A program made the translations under genes and the position numbers. The notes under the pieces were generated by a model. The model did no database searches. It was not told where the DNA came from and saw only the letters and a list, made by a program, of their open reading frames with translations. A DNA stretch of 64,000 nt, taken from the NCBI GenBank assembly GCA_900320545.1, contig ONSU01000024.1, positions 1 to 64,000 of the forward strand, in the 5' to 3' direction. Source of the stretch: an uncultured Bacteroidales bacterium. Lineage in GTDB: Bacteria; Bacteroidota; Bacteroidia; Bacteroidales; UBA932. Positions 52,372 to 62,043 of this stretch are shown piece after piece. The number at the start of each line of letters is the position of its first letter. Position 1 is the first letter of the stretch.

Positions 52372-52971
52372 TTAGTTTTCAGGAAGGAGCGCTTCCCGGA
52401 GGGCTTTGGCGGAAGTGAACTGAATGCCCTGTATTCCGACGGCTTCGGCGCCCTGCACGTTGGAGAGGCGGTCATCGATGAAGATGCAGTCGGCCGGGTC
52501 GAGCCGGTAACGGTCCAGAAGGATGTGGAAGATCCGGGGATCGGGCTTAATGCAGTGCTCTTCGCCAGATACGACCATTCCTTCCAGCAGGTCGAAGATG
52601 GGATAACGGTGACGGACCTGACAGAAGGTCTCGCTGGCCCAGTTGGTGAGGCCGTAGAGACGGAATCCGCGCTGCCGGAGTTCTTTCAGCAGGTCGTACA
52701 TCCCTTCGATCTGCCCGCCCATCATCTCTATCCACCGGTCGAAATATACCGCGATGTCCTTCGCATATTCCGGATATAGGGCGCAACGCTCGGCGACGCC
52801 CACTCTGAGGGGCTTCCCCGCATCCATTTCCTCGTTCCACTGCATCGTGCATATGTTCCGGATGAACCAGTCCGCCTTCTCGCGGCTGCCGAAATATCCG
52901 TCCAACAAATAATGGGGGTTCCAGTCGACCAGGACACCCCCAAAATCAAAAATCAGCGTTTTCATTATCAC
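52372..52971 (-). CDS. HAD-family hydrolase (subfamily IA)
   Basis: The product is 199 residues. Motif I is FDFGGVLVDWN (residues 7-17), with Asp nucleophile and Gly in place of the second Asp, the variant seen in YihX-like and related HADs. Motif II is YGLTNWA near 104, motif III the Lys in HCIKPDPRIF near 143, and motif IV CIFIDDRLSNV near 166. It probably dephosphorylates a sugar or nucleotide phosphate. The start could be codon 3 (MKTLIF). It starts 9 bases after the infB stop. Confidence 0.9.
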   Translation of the reverse strand: MIMKTLIFDFGGVLVDWNPHYLLDGYFGSREKADWFIRNICTMQWNEEMDAGKPLRVGVAERCALYPEYAKDIAVYFDRWIEMMGGQIEGMYDLLKELRQRGFRLYGLTNWASETFCQVRHRYPIFDLLEGMVVSGEEHCIKPDPRIFHILLDRYRLDPADCIFIDDRLSNVQGAEAVGIQGIQFTSAKALREALLPEN

Positions 52972-52980
52972 GGAAAGTGA

Positions 52981-55785
52981 CTACAGGGTCCGCTTGATTT
53001 CCACCACCTGGAAGGCCTCGATGACGTCGCCTTCCTTGATGTCGTTGAACCGTTCGAGGCTGCAGCCGCACTCCATGCCGGCGAGGACTTCCTTGGCGTC
53101 GTCCTTCCCCCTCTGCAGGGATGCGAGGGAGCCGGTGTAGACCACGATGCCGTCGCGGATGAGCCGCACCTGGGCTTTCTGGACCAGCTTGCCTTCCTTG
53201 ACCTGGCAGCCGGCGACGGTGCCGACCTTGGAGATCCTGAAGGTCTGCTTGACCTCGGCCGTGGCGGTGACTTCCTCCTTCTTCTCCGGCTCCAGCATAC
53301 CCTCGATACCTTCCTTGACTTCGTTGATGGCATCGTAGATGACGGAATAGAGACGGATTTCGATGCCTTCCTTCTCGGCGCTCTTGCGCGCTTCGGTGGA
53401 AGGACGGACCTGGAAGCCGATGATGACGGCGTCGGAGGCCTCGGCCAGCAGGACGTCGGACTCGGAGATGGCGCCGACGGCCTTGTGGATCACGTTGACG
53501 CGCACCTGCTCGGTGGAGAGCTTGATGAGCGAATCGGAGAGGGCCTCCACGGAACCGTCCACATCGCCCTTGACGATGATGTTGAGCTCCTTGAAGTTGC
53601 CGATGGCGATGCGCCGTCCGATCTCCTCGAGGGTGAGGTGCTTCTGGGTCTTGATGCCCTGGATGCGGATGAGCTGCTCGCGCTTGTTGGCGATGTTCTT
53701 GGCTTCGCGCTCGTCGGCCATCACGTTGAATTTCTCACCGGCCGCGGGGGCGCCGTTCAGGCCGAGGAGGGTGACCGGCGTGGAAGGACCGGCCGCGTCG
53801 ACCTTCTGTCCGCGCTCGTTGTACATCGCCTTCACGCGGCCGTAATAACTGCCGCAGAGGATGACGTCGCCGACCCGGACCGTGCCGTTCTGGACGAGGA
53901 TCGTGGCGATGTAGCCGCGTCCTTTGTCGAGGGAAGACTCGATGACCGCGCCGTTGCCCGGTTTCTTGGGATTGGCCTTGAGTTCGAGGAGGTCGGTCTC
54001 GAAGAGCACTTTGTCGAGGAGTTTGTCGACGTTGAGGCCCTTCTTGGCGGAGATTTCCTGGCACTGGTATTTGCCGCCCCAGTCTTCGACGAGAATGTTC
54101 ATCTCGCTGAGCTGCCGGCGGATCGTGTCGGGATTGGCGCCCGGCTTGTCGATCTTGTTGATGGCGAATACCATCGGGACACCGGCCGCCTGGGCGTGGT
54201 TGATGGCCTCCACGGTCTGGGGCATCACGGCGTCGTCGGCCGCGACGATGATGATCGCAAGGTCGGTCATCTGGGCACCGCGGGCACGCATCGCCGTAAA
54301 GGCCTCGTGACCAGGGGTGTCGAGGAAGGTGATGTGCCTGCCGCTCTTGAGCGTCACGTTGTAGGCACCGATGTGCTGCGTGATGCCGCCCGCCTCGCCC
54401 GCGATCACATTGGTGTTGCGGATGTTGTCGAGGAGGGAAGTCTTGCCGTGGTCGACGTGACCCATCACCGTGATGATCGGCGGACGCTCCACGAGGTCCT
54501 CGGGACGGTCGGCTTCGACCTCCGCCTCGACTTCCTGCGTGAGTTCCGCGCCGACGAACTCGACCTTGTAACCGAATTCCTCGGCCACCAGGACGAGGGT
54601 TTCGGCGTCGAGGCGCTGGTTGATGGAAACCATCAGGCCGAGACTCATGCAGGCGCCGATGACCTTCACCACGGGGGTGTTGTTCATCAGGGTGGCCAGG
54701 TCGTTGACGGTGACGAACTCGGTGACCTTGAGCACCTTGTTCTCCTCCATTGCCTCCATCGCCTCCTCCTGGGAGCGGAGGGCGGCCTGCTCGCGTTTTT
54801 CCTTGCGGTATTTGGCGCCGAAGTTATTCTTCGACTCGTTCATCTTGGCGTATGTCTCCTTGACCTGCTTCTGGATCTCCTTCTGCATCTCCTCCTCTTC
54901 CTCCGGGGTCATCGCGGGCTTGAAGCGCTCGCCTTTCTTGCGGCCCTTGCCGGAAGCGGCCTGTTCCTTGGCCTTCTTGTTGTCGGGCTTGCCGCCTTTC
55001 CTGGCCTTGGCGTCTTCGCCGGAGACCTTGTTGACATCCACCTTCTGGGATCCCTTGATGCGCTCGCGCTTCTTGGGCTTCTTGTCGAACTGGGAGAGAT
55101 CGACCTTGCCGACGATCTTGAGTCCGCCTTCCGCCGGGGTTGTAGCGGGGGCTTCGGGCTCAGCGGCCGTCTCGGCCGGTTTCTCGGGCTGCGCGTTGTC
55201 CGCGTCCTGCCCGTCCTGTCCGGGGATCTTTTCCTCGGTTTCGGCGGGTTTCGCCGGCTCTTCCGGTTTCTCGGACTCGGCGGGCTTTTCGGGCTCCGCC
55301 GGTGCCTCGGGCTCCTCCGCGGGCTTTTCGGGCTCGGCGGGTTTCTCCGGCTCGGCCGGCGCCTCGGGCTCCTTGACGGGATCCTCGGCGGGCTTCTCCG
55401 GCTCCGGTTCCGTCTCGGGCTCGGCCGGAACGGCAGGCTCTTCGGCGGGCTTCTCCGGCTCCGCGGACTTCGCCTTCAGGTCCGTGAACGTGCTGCTCTT
55501 GATGATCGTCTCCCGGACGGGCTCGTAGTCATCCTCTTCCTCCTCGTTTTTCTTGCGGGAGGATTTCTCGAGGATTTCCGTGAGTTTCACGTCCACCTTC
55601 TCCGCCTGCTCCTTCAGTTCCAGATCCTTCCCGAACTTCTTCTGCAGTTCGGGAAGGTATTCGTCGGAAACCTTGGCGTTCGGATTCTCCTCCACCTCGG
55701 CGCCGAGACTCTGGAGGAACTCCACCAGGTTTCCCAGGCCGATGTTGAATTGTTTGATCAGTTTGTTCAGTCTGATTTCTGCCAT
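52981..55785 (-). CDS. infB: Translation initiation factor IF-2
   Basis: The product is 934 residues. An N-terminal IF2_N-like region is followed by a long low-complexity stretch (about 105-225) of near-repeats built from EPEKPAE and APAEPEKP. A Lys-rich region and second IF2_N come next, then the GTPase domain with GHVDHGKT (about 443), DTPGHEAF (about 490) and NKID (about 544), and the C-terminal beta-barrels and C2 domain. It places fMet-tRNA on the 30S subunit. It is the third gene of rimP-nusA-infB, 26 bases after nusA. The acidic/Pro-rich linker is longer than in many species but common in the phylum. Confidence 0.97.
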   Translation of the reverse strand: MAEIRLNKLIKQFNIGLGNLVEFLQSLGAEVEENPNAKVSDEYLPELQKKFGKDLELKEQAEKVDVKLTEILEKSSRKKNEEEEDDYEPVRETIIKSSTFTDLKAKSAEPEKPAEEPAVPAEPETEPEPEKPAEDPVKEPEAPAEPEKPAEPEKPAEEPEAPAEPEKPAESEKPEEPAKPAETEEKIPGQDGQDADNAQPEKPAETAAEPEAPATTPAEGGLKIVGKVDLSQFDKKPKKRERIKGSQKVDVNKVSGEDAKARKGGKPDNKKAKEQAASGKGRKKGERFKPAMTPEEEEEMQKEIQKQVKETYAKMNESKNNFGAKYRKEKREQAALRSQEEAMEAMEENKVLKVTEFVTVNDLATLMNNTPVVKVIGACMSLGLMVSINQRLDAETLVLVAEEFGYKVEFVGAELTQEVEAEVEADRPEDLVERPPIITVMGHVDHGKTSLLDNIRNTNVIAGEAGGITQHIGAYNVTLKSGRHITFLDTPGHEAFTAMRARGAQMTDLAIIIVAADDAVMPQTVEAINHAQAAGVPMVFAINKIDKPGANPDTIRRQLSEMNILVEDWGGKYQCQEISAKKGLNVDKLLDKVLFETDLLELKANPKKPGNGAVIESSLDKGRGYIATILVQNGTVRVGDVILCGSYYGRVKAMYNERGQKVDAAGPSTPVTLLGLNGAPAAGEKFNVMADEREAKNIANKREQLIRIQGIKTQKHLTLEEIGRRIAIGNFKELNIIVKGDVDGSVEALSDSLIKLSTEQVRVNVIHKAVGAISESDVLLAEASDAVIIGFQVRPSTEARKSAEKEGIEIRLYSVIYDAINEVKEGIEGMLEPEKKEEVTATAEVKQTFRISKVGTVAGCQVKEGKLVQKAQVRLIRDGIVVYTGSLASLQRGKDDAKEVLAGMECGCSLERFNDIKEGDVIEAFQVVEIKRTL

Positions 55786-55811
55786 ATAATAACCCCTTTT
55801 TTTGCTAATGT

Positions 55812-57077
55812 TTAGTCTTCAAACTCTTTCCTGAGGATGTCCATCACCTCCGCGACGGTCTCGTCTTCGAGATCGGCCCGCCTGGCGATGTCGTCGGCGC
55901 TCAGCGCCAGCACGCTCTTGGCGGTGTCGCATCCGATCGCCTTGAGGCGCTCGATGATCCACTCGTCGATCTCGTCGGAGAATTCGTCCAGAAGAACGTC
56001 CTCTTCCTCGGCTTCATCCTTCGGCAGGTTGCGCCAGACCTCGATCTCGCGGCCGACCAGCATGCCCGCCAGCTTGATGTTGCATCCGCCTTTGCCGATG
56101 CCCTTCTTGACTTCCTCCGGCGGCATGAAGACCTTGATCTTGTCCTCGGCCGTCTCGCCCAGGTCGAAGGAGGTGATGTGGGCCGGATTGAGGGCGCGCT
56201 GGATCATCAGCTGCGTGTTGGCGGTCCACTGGATCACGTCAATGTTCTCGTTGCGGAGTTCACGGACGATGCCCATGATGCGGGATCCCTTGACACCGAT
56301 ACAGGCGCCGATCGGATCGATGCGCTCGTCGTAGGATTCGACGGCGACCTTGGCGCGCTCGCCGGGGATCCGGGCGACTTTCTTGATGGTGATGAGGCCG
56401 TCGTAGATCTCGGGCACTTCCATCTCGAAGAGTTTCTCGAGGAATTCGTTCGAGGTCCTCGAGAGCACGATGTAAGGCGTGGTGTTGTTCTTCATCTCCA
56501 CGCTCTTGATGATGGCGCGGACGGTCTCGGCTTTCTTGAAATGCTCGCCGGGGATCTGCTCGCTCTTGGGGAGGCGGAGTTCGTTGCCGTCCTCGTCGAG
56601 GATCAGGACTTCGTTCTTCCAGGTCTGGTACACCTCGCCGGTGAAGATATCGCCCACCCGGTCGGTGTATTTCTTGAACACGTTGGCCTTCTCGATGTCG
56701 AGGATGCGGCCCTGGAGGTTCTGACGGAGGTTGAGGATGCCCCTGCGCCCGAAGGAGGAGAGCTCGAGCTTCTTGGTGTAGATGTCGCCGATCTCATAGT
56801 CGTCGTCGCCGGTCTCTTCCTTGATCTGCTCCAGGGTGATCTCCGTGACGGGATTCTCGACGGTCTCCACGACCTCGAAATTCTGGTAGATCTCGCAGTC
56901 TCCCTTGTCGACGTTGATGATGACGTCGAAGTTGTCGCTGCTGCCGAAGGTTTTGGCGATCTGGGTAAGGAACACGTCCTTGAGGACACCCATCATGACC
57001 GGTCTGTCGATGTTCTTCTCTTCCTTGAAGTCCTTGAAAGCATCGATAAGCGTGATAACGTTTTCTTTGTTTTTCAT
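55812..57077 (-). CDS. nusA: Transcription termination/antitermination protein NusA
   Basis: The product is 421 residues from [14 protein letters not shown] (ATG at 57077). An N-terminal RNAP-binding domain (about 1-125) is followed by S1 (about 135-200, [19 protein letters not shown]), KH domains (about 230-345, [19 protein letters not shown] and [19 protein letters not shown]) and a short acidic C-terminus with one helix-hairpin-helix-like segment (about 365-420). It modulates pausing, termination and antitermination. The start is 13 bases after rimP, and the longer frame to 57128 would overlap rimP. Confidence 0.97.
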   Translation of the reverse strand: MKNKENVITLIDAFKDFKEEKNIDRPVMMGVLKDVFLTQIAKTFGSSDNFDVIINVDKGDCEIYQNFEVVETVENPVTEITLEQIKEETGDDDYEIGDIYTKKLELSSFGRRGILNLRQNLQGRILDIEKANVFKKYTDRVGDIFTGEVYQTWKNEVLILDEDGNELRLPKSEQIPGEHFKKAETVRAIIKSVEMKNNTTPYIVLSRTSNEFLEKLFEMEVPEIYDGLITIKKVARIPGERAKVAVESYDERIDPIGACIGVKGSRIMGIVRELRNENIDVIQWTANTQLMIQRALNPAHITSFDLGETAEDKIKVFMPPEEVKKGIGKGGCNIKLAGMLVGREIEVWRNLPKDEAEEEDVLLDEFSDEIDEWIIERLKAIGCDTAKSVLALSADDIARRADLEDETVAEVMDILRKEFED

Positions 57078-57090
57078 TTTATGGTTATTG

Positions 57091-57570
57091 TTATTCGAAT
57101 TCAATATAGGGGATGACCGAGTTGACATCCGTCATCGGGATGGTTTCCTCGTGGGCGACCATTTCTTTTTTCTTCTTGCCGTCGACGGCTTCGCGGGCGG
57201 TATAGGTGACCGTGAGCGCGTCTTCCGTGGCGGCTTTCAGCGTGGCGACGAGGCGCTTCCCGCCCTTGAGGCTGAGGGTGACCTTGCTGCCGACGGCCTT
57301 GACGAACTGGCCGAATACCTTCAGCGGGCGGTCCAGCCCGGCGGAGGAGACGGTCAGGGAATAGTCCTCCTCGTCCTGGGAGAAAGTCTCGTGGATGAAA
57401 TGGTCGATGCTCACGCAGTCCTCCATCTCGACGATGCCTTCCTTCTTCTCGATAAAGATTTCAATGTCGTTCCCGGAGGAGACCGTCACTTCCGTGAGGA
57501 AGCATCCCATCTGCTCCAGAACAGGCTCCAGGGCCTCTATGATTGCGTTTTTGTCCATATCCATATACAA
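57091..57570 (-). CDS. rimP: Ribosome maturation factor RimP
   Basis: The product is 159 residues. RimP features are an N-terminal alpha/beta domain (IIEALEPVLEQMGCFLTEVT, about 9-28), VSIDHFIHETFSQDEEDYSL near 53 and SSAGLDRPLK near 74, and a C-terminal SH3-like domain. It helps assemble 30S subunits. MDMDKN or MDKN (57564, 57558) are alternative starts. It is the first gene of the rimP-nusA-infB operon, with a consensus promoter 43 bases upstream. Confidence 0.94.
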   Translation of the reverse strand: MYMDMDKNAIIEALEPVLEQMGCFLTEVTVSSGNDIEIFIEKKEGIVEMEDCVSIDHFIHETFSQDEEDYSLTVSSAGLDRPLKVFGQFVKAVGSKVTLSLKGGKRLVATLKAATEDALTVTYTAREAVDGKKKKEMVAHEETIPMTDVNSVIPYIEFE

Positions 57571-57612
57571 AAAATAGGGGACCGGCGTCCTCTATCTCAT
57601 TCATCACGGGCA

Positions 57613-57643
57613 CAAAGGTATAAAATAAAATTATAATTTCAAA
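57613..57643 (-). promoter_or_regulatory. Consensus promoter of rimP-nusA-infB
   Basis: Minus-strand TTTG (57643-57640), 19 bp, TACCTTTG (57620-57613) is a full consensus match, about 40 bases upstream of the rimP start at 57570. Confidence 0.8.
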
Positions 57644-57696
57644 GTCCCGGATACACTTATCTGATCATTTTTACGATTTCACGGCGGATTGCCGCA

Positions 57697-57736
57697 GGAA
57701 GCAGGGTTTGATAAATGTTTCTCAAACCCTGCTTCC
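57697..57736 (-). terminator. Perfect 15-bp stem-loop after the radical SAM gene
   Basis: GGAAGCAGGGTTTGA (57697-57711) and TCAAACCCTGCTTCC (57722-57736) form a perfect stem with a 10-base loop. Outer arms CGGATT/AATCCG extend it across a 6x6 internal loop. It lies 18 bases past the radical SAM stop. No T-run follows on either strand, so it may act as a 3' protective structure or a weak terminator. Confidence 0.5.
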
Positions 57737-57753
57737 GGAGGGAATCCGACGGT

Positions 57754-58803
57754 CTATAACGTCCGCCTGTAATGGCAGGTGAGGAGACGACGGTCGGGAC
57801 CGTGGTGGTTGTGCATGCCGTTGCCGAGGCAGTCTCGCCAGGCGGGACAGCCGGCGCAGATGCCGGTGCGGGCCCAGGAGCGGTCGCGGTAGTCGCGGAA
57901 GCCGTTCTCCCAGACCTCGTAGAAATTGTCCTTGTAGATGCTTCCTTCGCTGAAGACGTCGCGGTCGATGTTGGGACAGGCGCAGATGCGGCCGTCGATG
58001 AGGACCGAGGCGATGTTGATGCCGGCGCGGCAGAAGAAGCGGCTGTCGCGGACCACGTTGTCGTACTTGCCGAGATACCCTTCGCAGCTGAAGGTGACGG
58101 CCATCGGACCCCCGGCGCGGCGTCTGGCCGCGATGAATTCCATCAGCCCCTTTGTCTCGGCATCGGACAGATGCATCTCCGGGTCGGCGGCGGCGCGGCC
58201 GATGGGAATGATGGTAAAGAGCCGCCATTGCTTCACTCCGGCCTCCCGGAGGATGTCGTAGATCTGCTCCAACTGCTTGTAAGTGCGTTTGTTGACGCAG
58301 GTGACGACGTCGAAATTCAGGCGGGGACAGGCGGCTGCGAGGCGGATGGCCCGGAGCGCGCGGTCATAGCTGCCGGGGTGCCCCCGCATCCAGTCGTGGC
58401 TCTCCCCGATGCCGTCTAGACTGATCGTGAGCGCACCCATCCCGGCGGCGAGGAGGCGGTCCTGCATCGCGCTGTCATAGAACCACCCGTTCGATACCAT
58501 TCCCCATCCCATTCCCCGGCGGATCAGCTCCCGCCCGACCACGTCGATGTCGGGACGCAAAAGGGGTTCTCCGCCCGTCAGGACGATGGAGAACCCCTTG
58601 GGTCTGTGATTGGCAGGGATGGTGTCAATCGCTGATAGAAAATCCTTCAGCGGCATGTCCCGCTCCCGGGAATTCACGGTGCAATCGCTTCCGCAGTGAC
58701 GGCAGTGCAGGTTGCACCGTGTCGTGCATTCCCAGAAGAGGTAGTTCAGTTCGTGCACCCGGGTTTCGCTTTCCCGGAACAGCCTGAACAGCAGTTTCCC
58801 CAT
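57754..58803 (-). CDS. Radical SAM/SPASM protein paired with a lipoprotein
   Basis: The product is 349 residues. The radical SAM cluster motif CxxxCxxC (CNLHCRHC) is at about 31-38, followed by LTGGEPLL near 75 and ISLDGIGESHDWMRG near 129. The C-terminal SPASM domain has CRAGINIASV and CACPNI, then CAGCPAWRDCLGN near 320, for auxiliary Fe-S clusters. It resembles the Bacteroidales family of radical SAM enzymes that occur beside a small putative lipoprotein (I recall these as TIGR04133/TIGR04134). Here the lipoprotein gene precedes it with one-base overlap (TAATG). The modification made is not known. Confidence 0.88.
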   Translation of the reverse strand: MGKLLFRLFRESETRVHELNYLFWECTTRCNLHCRHCGSDCTVNSRERDMPLKDFLSAIDTIPANHRPKGFSIVLTGGEPLLRPDIDVVGRELIRRGMGWGMVSNGWFYDSAMQDRLLAAGMGALTISLDGIGESHDWMRGHPGSYDRALRAIRLAAACPRLNFDVVTCVNKRTYKQLEQIYDILREAGVKQWRLFTIIPIGRAAADPEMHLSDAETKGLMEFIAARRRAGGPMAVTFSCEGYLGKYDNVVRDSRFFCRAGINIASVLIDGRICACPNIDRDVFSEGSIYKDNFYEVWENGFRDYRDRSWARTGICAGCPAWRDCLGNGMHNHHGPDRRLLTCHYRRTL

Positions 58804-59134
58804 TACCTGGCTTCAAGTTTGACGGTGAAGTCCGGCTCGGGAGTCATTCCGTCCTTGATGGTCGTATCCTTGACGGCGTAGCCCTCCGCTTCGAAACGCA
58901 GGTCGATCGCAGGATCGGACGCCGGGAAGACGATCTCAAGAATTCGACCATGTCGGCGTTCCTGGCGAACAGCTTGACGCCGGGAATCGGCTTCCCCTTG
59001 CTGTCCGTAACCTTGATGGTGGCTTCGTAAAGCGCCCCTCTGTCGAGGTTCTGCGGCATCCCGTAGCACGCCTGGAAGATGAACAGCGCTGTGGCGAGGG
59101 TCGACCCGCGAAGGATGTTGTGAAGGAGTTTCAT
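58803..59134 (-). pseudogene. Frameshifted radical-SAM-associated putative lipoprotein
   Basis: Two frames together resemble one small lipoprotein. The ATG at 59134 opens MKLLHNILRGSTLATALFIF with lipobox FQAC, then a carboxypeptidase-regulatory-like beta segment (IKVTDSKGKPIPGVKLFARN). At about 58940 the conserved sequence jumps one frame to EIVFPASDPAIDLRFEAEGY and ends KLEAR, with its stop overlapping the radical SAM start (TAATG). Some central residues appear deleted along with the shift. Either frame alone ends in atypical Arg/Ser-rich or non-conserved sequence. The pairing with the radical SAM gene is the family pattern. Real decay or assembly error are both possible. Confidence 0.7.
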
Positions 59135-59149
59135 AGTCTTGGATTTAAG

Positions 59150-61978
59150 TTATTCTTTCTCGGCGGCTCCGTCGGGGACGATCACGACCTCGACGAGGTT
59201 GCCTGCATTCAGGATGGCCTTGAGCGCATTCTGCACCTTCTCTGCGGTGAGTTCGCTCACGGCTTTCTCATACTCGGAATCGTAGAGCGCGCCATGGTCG
59301 AGGTAATCGATGAGGCAATCCTCCCAGTAACCGTTGCGGATGCGGTTTTCGGGAACCTTCTTCTCGAGGTTGAGCTTGGCGGCGTTGATTTCCTCGGCGG
59401 TCGGGCCGTTGGCGGCGAAATCCTCGATCCCGGACTTGGCCAGGGTGCGGAGTTTCTCGCAGAGGGCCGGCTTGCAGTCGAAGTAGACCTGGATGAGGGA
59501 ACGGTCGGAAGGATCCTTGCGGACCTGTGTGCCGACGCCGGCGCCGTAGGTTCCGCCTTCTTCCTCACGGAGAGAATTGACGTAGCGGATATCCATAATG
59601 TATTTGACGGCGTCCAGCGCGACGACATTCTCTACGGAATACTTCAGATTGGCCGAATAGATGTTGCACACCGTGCTCTTCGGGGTCTGCATCTTGAGCG
59701 GGGTTACCCTCTCGACGGCGCCCTTCACGATGTCCTCGTGACGGTCGGTCCAGGAGGAGGCCTTCTTGCTCTTCTTCAGCGAGCCGAGATACTTCTCCAC
59801 GAGCGGCTTGAGGGTCTCGGGATTGATGTCGCCGACGAAGACGGCGGTGACGCCGGCCGCGTCATTGAACAGCCCCTTGTAGACGCGCTCCAGGGTCTTG
59901 ACGTCGGCCTTGGCGAGAATCTCGGGGGTAATCTGGGCTTTGCGCGGGTTGCCGCCGTACATCGTGTCGTAGAGGATCTGTCCGAACTTGAAGTTCGGCT
60001 GTTCCATCAGGTTCGGGAGGACGGCCTTGATCTGCTCGATGCCGTTCTGGAACTCTTCGGGATCGAAGCGCGGAGCGGTATAGTACAGATAGGCGAGCTG
60101 GAGGGCGGTCTCGAGATCCTTCACGCTGGAGGAACCGGAAACGCCGTGCTTGAGCTCGTCGATGTACGGATTGATGCGGAGCGTCTTGCCGGTGAGCATC
60201 TTCGACACCTGGGTGCCCGGGAAGCCCGCGATACCGGTGTTGTTGAGGTACAGCTGGAAGACATTATCGTCGAAGGAAGGCAGGTCCTCCGTCTCGATGA
60301 GGCTCTTGCCGCCCTGTTCGTAGATGTTGATGAGGATCTGGTCCTTGGTGTAGTCGGTCGGATAGACGATGACCTTGACGCCGTTGGCGAGGGTCCACTC
60401 GGTGGCCTTGTAGGCGGTGAGGCCGCTCTTCTTGACCTTGGCGCCCTTCAGTTTGGAAGCGTCGAGGAAATCCTTGGCGACCTCGGTCGCGGCGTTGGCC
60501 TTGATATCGGAGGCCTTCACCTCGGCGATGGCCTTCAGGAGGTCATCGGCGGTCGGGGTGGCGATACCGGCCTTCTCCGGTCCCTTGTAGAGGACGATGA
60601 GGTTCTCGTCGGTGATGATGCCGCCGGCCACCTGGCCGAGGACGGCGCTGTTGATCTGCTTGAGGATCATATCGACGATCTGATACTCCGTCTCCGGATC
60701 GGGGAAGGCGTAGTTGTCGAAGAAGCTCTGGAGGATCGGGCGGATGAACTCGGGATTCTTCCGGGTGTCGGCTTTCTTGCGGGCGTTGTCGTAGCGGTTG
60801 AGGAGGTTGGTCTTCGCGCGCTCGACCTCGTCGTCCGAGAAGCCGAAGCGTTTCATCTTCTCGATCTCGGTGTAGAAGGCCTTGAAGCCGCCGATGAGGT
60901 CATTCTCTTTCAGGGTGACTTCCGCGAAGGTCGGCTCGCAGGTCTCGGTGAGGTTGAAGATGCCCACGAAACCGCTCAGGTACGGACAGTCGGGCTTCGC
61001 CGTGAGGTCGGAGAAACGCTCGTACATCACGCTCTGGATGAGGTTCTTGACCACCTCCTGCGCCTTGCCGACGAAAGTGTTGTTGTAGGCCTCGGGCATC
61101 GCGTCGCTCTTCCAGATCATCTCGATGCTCGGGGCGGTCGCCTCGGGATCGGTGATGATGCCGGCGACGGGCTCTTTGTTGCCCGGGATCATAATGACTT
61201 CCTTCTCCTTGGGATTCTCCTTCTTGGGGATTACGCCGAAGAGTTCCTTGATCTTGGCTTCGGTGCGGTCGACATCGATGTCACCGACCACCACGACGGC
61301 CTGATTGCCGGGATGGTACCAGGTCTCGTAGAAGGAGCGGAGGCTTTCGGGCTTGAAGGTCTCCAGATGCTCCTGCAGGCCGATCAGCGTGCACTCGGCG
61401 TACTTCGTGCCCGCGAAATAATAAGGAAGGCTCTGCTCGTGCATCCGCCAGTCGGCGGTGCGGCGCTGACGGCGCTCCTCGATGATGACGCCGCGCTCGG
61501 CGTCGATCTCGGAGTCGGCGTTGGTGACGAAGTGCGAGTAGTCACGCAGGATCATCAGGCAGCTGTCGACGACGCTCTCGCGGGCGACGGGGATGTTGTT
61601 GAGCATGTACTGCGTCTCCTCCACGCCGGTGGAAGCGTTGATGTTGCGGCCGAATTCGGCGCCGATGCTCCGGAGATAGTCGAGGATGGCCTTTCCGGGG
61701 AAGTTGGCGGTGCCGTTGAAGCACATGTGCTCGAGGAAGTGGGCGAGACCGTCCTGGGCGGGCTGCTCTTCCTGGATGGCGCCGACGTTGGTGGCCAGGT
61801 AGAACTCGGCCCGCTGGGCGGGTTTGTCATTCTTGCGGATGTAGTAGGTGAGGCCATTGTCAAGTTTGCCCACCTTGACGGCGGGGTCATTGGGGATGGC
61901 CGGCGCGTTCTGCGCGGCTGCGCTCCCCGCGATCAGCAGGGCGCCCAGCGAAAGGAAAAAGATCAGAATTCGTTTCAT
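59150..61978 (-). CDS. M16-family (pitrilysin-like) zinc protease
   Basis: The product is 942 residues from MKRILIFFLSLGALLIAGSA (ATG at 61978), with a signal peptide ending about residue 23 (SAAAQ). The inverted zinc motif HxxEH is HFLEH (about 79-83), with the distal Glu in IDAERGVIIEE (about 155). Two M16 and M16C-type domains follow, giving the two-half clamshell of pitrilysin-like enzymes. It should degrade peptides in the periplasm. It has its own promoter at 62000-62029 and precedes the lipoprotein/radical SAM pair by 15 bases, so it may be co-transcribed with them. Confidence 0.94.
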   Translation of the reverse strand: MKRILIFFLSLGALLIAGSAAAQNAPAIPNDPAVKVGKLDNGLTYYIRKNDKPAQRAEFYLATNVGAIQEEQPAQDGLAHFLEHMCFNGTANFPGKAILDYLRSIGAEFGRNINASTGVEETQYMLNNIPVARESVVDSCLMILRDYSHFVTNADSEIDAERGVIIEERRQRRTADWRMHEQSLPYYFAGTKYAECTLIGLQEHLETFKPESLRSFYETWYHPGNQAVVVVGDIDVDRTEAKIKELFGVIPKKENPKEKEVIMIPGNKEPVAGIITDPEATAPSIEMIWKSDAMPEAYNNTFVGKAQEVVKNLIQSVMYERFSDLTAKPDCPYLSGFVGIFNLTETCEPTFAEVTLKENDLIGGFKAFYTEIEKMKRFGFSDDEVERAKTNLLNRYDNARKKADTRKNPEFIRPILQSFFDNYAFPDPETEYQIVDMILKQINSAVLGQVAGGIITDENLIVLYKGPEKAGIATPTADDLLKAIAEVKASDIKANAATEVAKDFLDASKLKGAKVKKSGLTAYKATEWTLANGVKVIVYPTDYTKDQILINIYEQGGKSLIETEDLPSFDDNVFQLYLNNTGIAGFPGTQVSKMLTGKTLRINPYIDELKHGVSGSSSVKDLETALQLAYLYYTAPRFDPEEFQNGIEQIKAVLPNLMEQPNFKFGQILYDTMYGGNPRKAQITPEILAKADVKTLERVYKGLFNDAAGVTAVFVGDINPETLKPLVEKYLGSLKKSKKASSWTDRHEDIVKGAVERVTPLKMQTPKSTVCNIYSANLKYSVENVVALDAVKYIMDIRYVNSLREEEGGTYGAGVGTQVRKDPSDRSLIQVYFDCKPALCEKLRTLAKSGIEDFAANGPTAEEINAAKLNLEKKVPENRIRNGYWEDCLIDYLDHGALYDSEYEKAVSELTAEKVQNALKAILNAGNLVEVVIVPDGAAEKE

Positions 61979-61999
61979 ATAAAAAAGAATTTGTTGTTG

Positions 62000-62029
62000 C
62001 AAAGGTATAAATAATTATTGAAAAACAAA
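62000..62029 (-). promoter_or_regulatory. Promoter of the M16 protease gene
   Basis: Minus-strand TTTG (62029-62026), 18 bp, TACCTTTG (62007-62000) is close to consensus, 21 bases upstream of the ATG at 61978. The AT-rich gap 61979-62043 contains no gene. Confidence 0.7.
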
Positions 62030-62043
62030 AATAATTTGTTGAA

